Positions 58,496 to 64,000 of a DNA stretch of 64,000 bases are shown in pieces. The position numbers and the translations under genes are program-made. Source of the DNA: Pelomonas sp051857475 (GTDB taxonomy: Bacteria; Pseudomonadota; Gammaproteobacteria; Burkholderiales; Burkholderiaceae_C). The stretch lies in the NCBI RefSeq assembly GCF_051857475.1, contig NZ_JBPZGZ010000003.1:62001-126000 (forward strand), written 5' to 3'. The notes beneath the pieces were generated by a model, which had not been told where the DNA came from, did no database searches, and saw nothing but the letters and a program-made list of their open reading frames with translations. Each line of letters begins with the position of its first letter. The first letter of the stretch is position 1.

Positions 58496-59674
58496 CAACC
58501 ATTCCTCAGCCATGCGCACCCACATGGAACCGCCGAGCGGGATCAGCTCGTCGTTGAAGTCGTAGCTCGGGTTGTGCAGGGTGCAGGGCCCCATGCCGTG
58601 GCCGCCGATGCGGTGCTCGCCTTCGCCGTTGCCGATCAGGAAATAGCAGCCGGGCTTTTCCAGCAGGTAGTAGCTGAAGTCCTCGGCGCCCATCGTCGGC
58701 TCGAACTCCTGCACATTGGGCGCGCCGACCATGTCGGTCAGCACCTGGCGCACGAACTCGGTCTCGGCCGGGTGGTTGATGGTGGGCGGGTAGTTGCGGC
58801 GGAACTCGAACTCGGCCTGCAGCTCGAAGGCGCCGGCCAGCTGCTCCGTCATGTCCTTCATGCGGCGCTCCAGCAGGTCCAGCAGCTCCAGCGTGAAGGT
58901 GCGCACCGTGCCTTCCATGACGACGGTGTCGGGCACGACATTGGTGGCCTCGCCGGCATGGATCATGGTGACGGAGATGACGCCGGGGTCGATGGGCCGC
59001 TTGTTGCGGCTGACGATGGTCTGGAAGGCCGTCACGAGCTGGCAGGCCGCTGGCACCGGGTCGATGCCCAGATGCGGCATGGCGGCATGCGAGCCCTTGC
59101 CCTTCAGCGTGATCTTGAACTCGTTGCTGCTGGCGAACACCGGGCCGCTCTTCAGCGCGAACTGGCCGGCCTTCATGCCGGGCCAGTTGTGGGCGCCGAA
59201 CATGGCCTCCATCGGGAACTTCTCGAACAGGCCGTCCTTGATCATCTCGCGGGCGCCGCCGCCGCCTTCCTCGGCGGGCTGGAAGACGAGATAGACCGTG
59301 CCGTCGAAGTTGCGGTTCGTCGCCAGGTGCTTGGCCGCGGCCAGCAGCATGGCGGTGTGGCCGTCGTGGCCGCAGGCATGCATGCGGCCGAGATAGGAGC
59401 TGGCGTGCGGGAACTGGTTGCGCTCCGTCATCGGCAGCGCGTCGATGTCGGCACGCAGGCCGACGGCGCGGTCGGAGGTGCCGTTCTTGACGATGCCGAC
59501 GACGCCCGTGGTGCCCAGGCCGCGGTGGACGGGGATGCCCCAGTCGGTCAGCGCCTTGGCGATGACGTCGGCGGTGCGCTCCTCATGGAAGCAGAGTTCC
59601 GGGTGCTTGTGCAGGTCACGGCGGATGGCCGTGATGGCGGGGGCGTCGGCGAGGATGGTGTCGATGAGCTTCAT
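58469..59674 (-). CDS. M20-family metal-dependent amidohydrolase
   Basis: A 401-residue enzyme of the aminoacylase/hippuricase (M20D) group that removes acyl groups from amino acids or similar amides. Metal-site motifs are RRDLHKHPEL, GLRADIDALPM, MHACGHDGHTAMLL, FQPAEEGGGGAREM with the catalytic Glu-Glu, AHNWPG and, near the end, TMGAEDFSYY and TLHNPSYDFND. The C-terminal nine residues (LAPRPAEPR) and the stop lie inside repeat copy E, so the insertion may have altered the original tail. The substrate is unknown. The gene is divergent from the small protein gene at 59724. Confidence 0.9.
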   Translation of the reverse strand: MKLIDTILADAPAITAIRRDLHKHPELCFHEERTADVIAKALTDWGIPVHRGLGTTGVVGIVKNGTSDRAVGLRADIDALPMTERNQFPHASSYLGRMHACGHDGHTAMLLAAAKHLATNRNFDGTVYLVFQPAEEGGGGAREMIKDGLFEKFPMEAMFGAHNWPGMKAGQFALKSGPVFASSNEFKITLKGKGSHAAMPHLGIDPVPAACQLVTAFQTIVSRNKRPIDPGVISVTMIHAGEATNVVPDTVVMEGTVRTFTLELLDLLERRMKDMTEQLAGAFELQAEFEFRRNYPPTINHPAETEFVRQVLTDMVGAPNVQEFEPTMGAEDFSYYLLEKPGCYFLIGNGEGEHRIGGHGMGPCTLHNPSYDFNDELIPLGGSMWVRMAEEWLAPRPAEPR

Positions 59675-59723
59675 GAGAGGGTGACTTCAGGCTCTGTAAG
59701 GGCCTGAGTTTAGGATTGCGGCC

Positions 59724-60038
59724 GTGAACGTGCGTCGTGTCGCTCAACGCTGGCTGCTTTGGCTGGCCTTTCTCCTGCCCCTCGCGCAAGCGATGGCAGG
59801 GGTGCACGCGTTGTCTCACGTCAACGGCGAGCGCCAGGATGATGGCATCGCCCACCTGGTCCATTGCGACCTCTGCCTGACCGCTGCCGACCTCGGCACG
59901 GGCGCCCCGACCGCCGAGCCGGTGGCCCTGGTGGCGGGCGACGCCACCCATGCCGCCCCGCTGGTGGCCCGTGGCAGCCCCCCGCGCGCCGTCAGCCTCG
60001 GCCTGCCGCCCGCCCGGGCGCCACCCGCTTCCGCCTGA
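59724..60038 (+). CDS. Small exported metal-ligand-rich protein upstream of a ZnuD-like receptor
   Basis: A 104-residue protein with an N-terminal signal (LLWLAFLLPLAQAMAG). The mature part is rich in possible metal ligands: HALSHVNGE and HLVHCDLCLTAA. It ends in an Ala/Pro-rich tail. Proteins of this kind, DUF2946-like, are often encoded just upstream of metal TonB receptors. The start is GTG at 59724; a second in-frame GTG is at 59730. TCAGGC and GCCTGA form an inverted repeat at 59687-59707 in the short promoter. It lies 64 bases upstream of the receptor. Confidence 0.65.
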   Translation: MNVRRVAQRWLLWLAFLLPLAQAMAGVHALSHVNGERQDDGIAHLVHCDLCLTAADLGTGAPTAEPVALVAGDATHAAPLVARGSPPRAVSLGLPPARAPPASA

Positions 60039-60050
60039 ACTCCAAGCCTT

Positions 60051-60088
60051 CCCGCGCCCGAAGCTGGCGCGGGTGTTTGCGTTTTCTT
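60051..60088 (+). terminator. Candidate attenuator before the ZnuD-like receptor gene
   Basis: CCCGCGCC (60051-60058) pairs perfectly with GGCGCGGG (60066-60073) over a seven-base loop, followed by the T-rich run TGTTTGCGTTTTCTT. It lies between the small exported protein and the receptor, where it could end or reduce transcription into the receptor gene. Confidence 0.6.
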
Positions 60089-60102
60089 GTGGAAGTACCT
60101 CC

Positions 60103-62097
60103 ATGCGTTCCTTTGCCCTGGCGCCCATCGCGGCCGCCTGTGTTCTCGTTGTTTCCTTTGCGGCCCATGCCGATCCCGCCGAATCCCTCGACAAGGTCGT
60201 CGTCACCGGCAACCCGCTGAAAAGCCAGGTGCTGGCCCAGCCCAGCGACTCCCTGGGCGGCGACCAGCTCGTGCTGACCCGCGCCGCCAACCTCGGCGAC
60301 ACCCTGCAGGGCCTGGCCGGTGTGGCCGCCACCAACTTCGGTCCCAACGCCAGCCGGCCCAGCATCCGTGGCCTGGACGGCGACCGGGTGCGCATCCTCA
60401 GCAACTCGGGCGCGTCGGTGGATGCGTCCAACCTCAGCTTCGACCATGGCGTGGCCATCGACCCGCTGGTCATCGACAAGGTCGAGGTGCTGCGCGGCGC
60501 CGCGGCCCTGCTGTACGGTGGCAATGCCGTCGGCGGTGTTGTCAACACCCTGGACAACCGCATCCCGCGCACGCTGATCAACGGCCTCAGCGGCGCGGCC
60601 GAGGTGCGCCTGGGCGGCGCCACGCGCGACAAGAGCGGCGCCGTCGTGCTGGACGGCGGCAGCGGCCAGGCCCACTCGGGCTTTGGCTGGCATGTCGACC
60701 TGTCCGGCCGCGATGCCGATGACCAGCGCACCCCGCGTTTCGACAGCGAGGGCGAAAGCCGCACCAGCGTGCGCAACTCCGCCGCGCGCAGCCATGGCGG
60801 CGCCGTCGGCGGCTCGGTGTTCTTCCAGGGCGGCTATGCCGGCGTGTCGGTGGACGACTTCCACACCAACTACGGCACCACGGCCGAGGAGGATGTGACC
60901 ATCCGCATGCAGCGCCAACGCCTGGCCACGGCGGGCGAATGGGCGACGACCGACGGCCCCATCCACCGCATCAGCTGGCAGGCCAGCCGCAACCGCTACG
61001 AGCACCAGGAGGTGGAGGGCACGGGCGAGGTCGGCACGACCTTCAAGAGCACCGGCACCGACGGCCGCGTCGAGGTCGAGCATGCGGCAATCCCTACGCC
61101 GATGGGCCCGGTCAAGGGCCTGGTCGGCCTGCAGACCGAGTCCCTGGACTTTTCGGCCCTGGGCGAGGAAGCCTTCGTGCCCAGCACGCGCACCCGCAAC
61201 ACCGGTGTCTTCGTGCTGGAGCAGGCCAAGCTTGGTGGCGTGGACTGGTCGGCCGGCGCCCGCACCGAACGCGTGACGGTGGATTCGGAAGGCGGCGATC
61301 GTTTCGGTGCGCCGGCCTCGCGCCGCTTCAAGCCCTTCAGCCTGGCCTTGAGCGGCGTGCTGCCGCTCAACCAGGCCTGGAGCCTGAGCGCCAACCTGAA
61401 CCGCACCGAGCGTGCGCCGGCCTATTACGAGCTGTTCGCCAACGGCCTGCACCTGGCGAGCGCCGCCTATGAGCGCGGCGACCCCAGCCTGGGCCTGGAA
61501 CGCTCCAAGGGCCTGGACGTCGGCCTGAAATGGGAGGGCGACGGCAGCCACGTCCACGTGAACGTCTACGAGACCCGCTTCGCCAACTACATCGCGCTGC
61601 AAGCCACCGGCGAGATGGCCGACAACGACGGCGAGGCGGTGCCGGTCTACAACTTCCAGGCCGTGCCGGCACGTCTGCGCGGCATCGAGTTCGAAGGCCG
61701 CTGGCAGATCCATCCCGCCATCGCCCTGTTGAGCCAGCTGGACGCGGTGCGCGGCGACAACCGTGCCACCGGCGAACCGCTGCCGCGCCTGGCACCGCTG
61801 CGCGCCATGCTGGGCCTGGAGGCGAAACAGGGCGACTGGTCGGGCAGGCTGGAATGGCGCGGCGCCGCCCGCCAGACCCGCGTGGCCGAATTCGACTCGC
61901 CCACGCCGGGCTACGGCACCGTGCGCCTGTCGGTCGCCCGCCAGCTGCACTGGGACAAAGTCGATGCCCTCTGGTATCTGAAGCTGGACAACCTGGGCAA
62001 CAAGCTGGCCTACAACGCCACCGCCGTGCCGACCATCCGCGAGCTGGCCCCCCAGGCCGGTCGGTCGGCGAGTACAGGGTTGCAACTGCGTTTCTGA
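60103..62097 (+). CDS. TonB-dependent receptor, ZnuD-like
   Basis: A 664-residue outer-membrane receptor. Signal peptide MRSFALAPIAAACVLVVSFAAHA; a plug domain with DKVVVTGNPLKSQ near the start, FGPNASRPSIRGLDGDRVRILSNSG and IDKVEVLRGAAALLYGGNAVGGVVN; and a beta-barrel ending LQLRF. FANYIALQATGE, VPVYNFQAVPARLRGIEFEGRW and the nearby short loops match the ZnuD group, which takes up zinc or heme. A GGAAG ribosome binding site precedes the ATG. The small upstream protein with HxxHCxxC-like residues supports a metal role. The substrate is inferred. Confidence 0.86.
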   Translation: MRSFALAPIAAACVLVVSFAAHADPAESLDKVVVTGNPLKSQVLAQPSDSLGGDQLVLTRAANLGDTLQGLAGVAATNFGPNASRPSIRGLDGDRVRILSNSGASVDASNLSFDHGVAIDPLVIDKVEVLRGAAALLYGGNAVGGVVNTLDNRIPRTLINGLSGAAEVRLGGATRDKSGAVVLDGGSGQAHSGFGWHVDLSGRDADDQRTPRFDSEGESRTSVRNSAARSHGGAVGGSVFFQGGYAGVSVDDFHTNYGTTAEEDVTIRMQRQRLATAGEWATTDGPIHRISWQASRNRYEHQEVEGTGEVGTTFKSTGTDGRVEVEHAAIPTPMGPVKGLVGLQTESLDFSALGEEAFVPSTRTRNTGVFVLEQAKLGGVDWSAGARTERVTVDSEGGDRFGAPASRRFKPFSLALSGVLPLNQAWSLSANLNRTERAPAYYELFANGLHLASAAYERGDPSLGLERSKGLDVGLKWEGDGSHVHVNVYETRFANYIALQATGEMADNDGEAVPVYNFQAVPARLRGIEFEGRWQIHPAIALLSQLDAVRGDNRATGEPLPRLAPLRAMLGLEAKQGDWSGRLEWRGAARQTRVAEFDSPTPGYGTVRLSVARQLHWDKVDALWYLKLDNLGNKLAYNATAVPTIRELAPQAGRSASTGLQLRF

Positions 62098-62118
62098 CGC
62101 TCAAAGCCGGTGTACAAC

Positions 62119-62153
62119 CGTGCATGCCGCCCACGCACCGGGCGGCATGCACG
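62119..62153. promoter_or_regulatory. Perfect 14-bp hairpin upstream of the ATP-grasp gene
   Basis: CGTGCATGCCGCCC (62119-62132) pairs perfectly with GGGCGGCATGCACG (62140-62153) over a seven-base loop. No T-run follows on the plus strand, so an intrinsic terminator for the receptor gene is not proven. It may be a regulatory palindrome or a terminator of a type without U-tract. Confidence 0.6.
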
Positions 62154-62159
62154 CAAGTC

Positions 62160-62173
62160 GTGCGTGCACGCAC
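62160..62173. promoter_or_regulatory. 14-bp perfect palindrome, candidate operator
   Basis: GTGCGTGCACGCAC reads the same on both strands and lies 62 bases before the ATP-grasp ATG, next to the hairpin at 62119-62153. It is a candidate operator for the downstream operon. Confidence 0.4.
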
Positions 62174-62235
62174 CAGGAGCTTCTTTCTTGCGCGGGCGCG
62201 GAACTTGCGTCGCCAGGCAGGGAACAGGAGCGACG

Positions 62236-63669
62236 ATGCAGACCGCCTTTGACGAGATGAACGCCGCGGGGCCCACCACCCGCGCGCATTACGAGTCTTA
62301 CGCCCGCTGGCTGGCCGACCAGCCCGAATCCCTGATGCGAGAGCGGCGCGAGCAGGCCGAGCTGATCTTCAGGCGCGTGGGCATCACCTTCGCGGTCTAT
62401 GGCGACAAGGATTCAGGCGAGGGCACCGAGAGACTCATCCCCTTCGACCTGATCCCGCGCGTCATCCCGGCGTCCGAGTGGACGTCCATGCAGGCCGGCC
62501 TGGCCCAGCGCGTGACGGCGCTGAACCGCTTCATCCACGACGTCTATCACGACCAGGAGATCCTCAAGGCCGGCATCGTGCCCGCCGACGAGATCCTGAA
62601 GAACGCCCAGTTCCGCCCCGAGATGATGGGCGTGGACGTGCCCGGCGGTGTCTACAGCCACATCGCCGGCGTCGACATCGTGCGCGCCGGCCATGCCGAC
62701 GGCAGCGGCCACTACTACGTGCTGGAAGACAACCTGCGCGTGCCCAGCGGTGTGAGCTACATGCTCGAGAACCGCAAGATGATGATGCGGCTCTTCCCGG
62801 AGCTGTTCACCCAGCATCCGGTGGCCCCCGTGGCGCATTACCCCGACCTGCTGCTGGACACCCTGCGCAGCGTGGCGCCCTCGGGTGTGTCCGACCCGAC
62901 CGTCGTCGTGCTGACGCCGGGCATGTACAACTCGGCCTACTTCGAGCATGCCTTCCTGGCCCAGCAGATGGGCGTCGAGCTGGTCGAGGGTCAGGACTTG
63001 TTCGTCGACGGCGGCTTTGTGTACATGCGCACCACGCGCGGCCCCAAGCGCGTGGACGTCATCTACCGCCGCCTGGACGACGACTTCCTCGACCCGCAGG
63101 TCTTCCGCGCCGATTCCCAGCTGGGCTGCGCCGGCCTGGTGGGGGCCTACAAGGCCGGCAAGGTGACGCTGTCCAACGCCATCGGCACCGGCATCGCGGA
63201 CGACAAGTCCATCTACCCCTATGTGCCGAAGATGATCGAGTTCTATCTCGGCGAGAAGCCCATCCTGCAGAACGTGCCGACCTATGTCTGCCGCGAAAAG
63301 GAAGACCTGGCCTACACGCTGGCGCACTTGAGCGAACTGGTGGTGAAGGAAGTCCATGGCGCCGGCGGCTACGGCATGCTGGTCGGGCCGGCGGCAACCA
63401 AGGACGAGGTCGAGGCCTTCCGCGCCCGGCTGCTGGCCAACCCAGGCAACTACATCGCCCAGCCGACGCTGTCGCTGTCGACCTGCCCGACCTTTGTCGA
63501 GAGCGGTATAGCGCCGCGTCATATTGATCTGCGACCCTTTGTGCTGTCGGGCGCCAGCGTGCGCATGGTGCCCGGTGGGCTGACGCGCGTGGCATTGAAG
63601 GAGGGGTCACTCGTGGTCAACAGCAGCCAAGGCGGCGGGACCAAGGACACCTGGGTGCTGGAAGACTGA
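62236..63669 (+). CDS. Circularly permuted ATP-grasp protein (DUF404/DUF407)
   Basis: A 477-residue protein of the circularly permuted ATP-grasp type. Family blocks are RVGITFAVYGDKDSGEGTERLIPFDLIPRVIP, HDVYHDQEILKAGIVPADEIL, VLEDNLRVPSGVSYMLENR, LTPGMYNSAYFEHAFLAQQMGVELVEG, LSNAIGTGIADDKSIYPYVP, VVKEVHGAGGYGMLVGP, and the final DTWVLED. These proteins are thought to ligate amino acids or peptides. AGGAG ahead of the ATG at 62236 fixes the start; an upstream open extension has none. The next gene, 13 bases downstream, is the alpha-E protein usually found with it. Confidence 0.9.
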   Translation: MQTAFDEMNAAGPTTRAHYESYARWLADQPESLMRERREQAELIFRRVGITFAVYGDKDSGEGTERLIPFDLIPRVIPASEWTSMQAGLAQRVTALNRFIHDVYHDQEILKAGIVPADEILKNAQFRPEMMGVDVPGGVYSHIAGVDIVRAGHADGSGHYYVLEDNLRVPSGVSYMLENRKMMMRLFPELFTQHPVAPVAHYPDLLLDTLRSVAPSGVSDPTVVVLTPGMYNSAYFEHAFLAQQMGVELVEGQDLFVDGGFVYMRTTRGPKRVDVIYRRLDDDFLDPQVFRADSQLGCAGLVGAYKAGKVTLSNAIGTGIADDKSIYPYVPKMIEFYLGEKPILQNVPTYVCREKEDLAYTLAHLSELVVKEVHGAGGYGMLVGPAATKDEVEAFRARLLANPGNYIAQPTLSLSTCPTFVESGIAPRHIDLRPFVLSGASVRMVPGGLTRVALKEGSLVVNSSQGGGTKDTWVLED

Positions 63670-63682
63670 GGGAGACAAGCAG

Positions 63683-64000
63683 ATGCTTTCTAGAACCGCT
63701 GACCACCTCTACTGGATGTCGCGCTATATCGAGCGGGCCGAGAACACGGCCCGTCTTCTGGACATCGCCTACCAGACCTCCCTTCAGCCCCAGTCGGCCG
63801 ACGAGTCCGAGCAGACCTGGCGCAGCCTGGTGTCCATCTCGGAGCTGAACACCCTCTACGGCGGCAAGTATTCGACGATCAATGGCCGCAACGTCATGGA
63901 GTTCATGGTGGCCGACGAGAGCAATCTGTCGTCCATCTTCAACTGCCTGCGCGCCGCGCGCGAGAACGCGCGGGCCGTGCGTGGTTCGCTGACGACCGAG
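63683..64000 (+). CDS. Alpha-E domain protein (DUF403), partial
   Basis: Only the first 106 codons are present. MLSRTADHLYWMSRYIERAENTARLLDIAYQ and SSIFNCLRAARENARAVRGSL are the typical start of alpha-E proteins. In known genomic clusters this helical protein accompanies the circularly permuted ATP-grasp protein, a transglutaminase-like protein and sometimes the Anbu proteasome-like peptidase. Those partners would lie beyond the right edge. Confidence 0.88.
   Translation, partial: MLSRTADHLYWMSRYIERAENTARLLDIAYQTSLQPQSADESEQTWRSLVSISELNTLYGGKYSTINGRNVMEFMVADESNLSSIFNCLRAARENARAVRGSLTTE

Overview
The window is about 70% G+C, densely coded and free of tRNA, rRNA, CRISPR and insertion sequences. 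Gene content points to a Burkholderiales bacterium of the Roseateles/Pelomonas/Mitsuaria/Rubrivivax type: a PEP-CTERM protein, a Bug-type solute receptor, a double-length UvrA-like ATPase, a DUF1415 protein and many sensory proteins. This placement is inferred from protein families. No stretch longer than 300 bases lacks a gene.

Region 1 (1-11.7 kb) looks like a locus for using extracellular cyanophycin. A tight six-gene minus-strand operon runs from a secreted cyanophycinase through an M14 zinc hydrolase (candidate beta-Asp-Arg dipeptidase), a YfcC/DcuC-family transporter and an AraC/GlxA regulator resembling Pseudomonas ArgR, to arginine succinyltransferase AstA and a shortened AstA paralogue. 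A second secreted cyanophycinase-like gene follows and leaves the window at its left end. A TonB-dependent receptor is divergent from the operon, and a POT-family peptide transporter converges on it. A 21-bp-spaced direct repeat in the divergent promoter is a candidate operator. Together these would carry polymer to dipeptide to arginine to succinylarginine.

Region 2 (11.8-25.2 kb) holds a single-chain biotin-dependent acyl-CoA carboxylase with an NTF2-like partner, a chemoreceptor, an OsmC-like protein, a two-heme cytochrome c553/P460-like fusion, a DUF3455 lipoprotein, an ECF sigma/anti-sigma pair, cyclopropane fatty acid synthase, a hydroxyproline-epimerase-type enzyme translationally coupled to a second chemoreceptor, an EcsC-like protein and a DEDDh exonuclease.

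Region 3 (25.2-35 kb) is mostly minus strand: a PAS-GGDEF diguanylate cyclase, malonyl-CoA synthetase with a Bug receptor, a hybrid histidine kinase, a globin, a small protein, an OmpR-type regulator and a stand-alone receiver protein.

Region 4 (35-50.7 kb) contains the 1877-residue tandem UvrA-like ATPase, small unknown proteins, a PEP-CTERM protein with a clear terminator, a Cys-type alpha/beta hydrolase, an S9 peptidase, a vanadium-haloperoxidase-like protein without its usual histidine, and an ECF sigma/Ser-Thr kinase pair.

Region 5 (50.7-64 kb) has a GAF/PAS histidine kinase, a diguanylate cyclase, STAS and CheR-like genes, a response regulator, DUF1415, an M20 amidohydrolase, a ZnuD-like TonB receptor with a small metal-ligand-rich partner, and the start of a circularly permuted ATP-grasp/alpha-E operon.

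Between genes lies a family of at least five structured repeats (about 18.8, 32.9, 34.2, 57.6 and 58.4 kb). Each begins at a stop codon, and a central hairpin keeps its pairing through compensatory changes. A second, unrelated long inverted repeat supplies the stop codons of two convergent genes at 56.3 kb.
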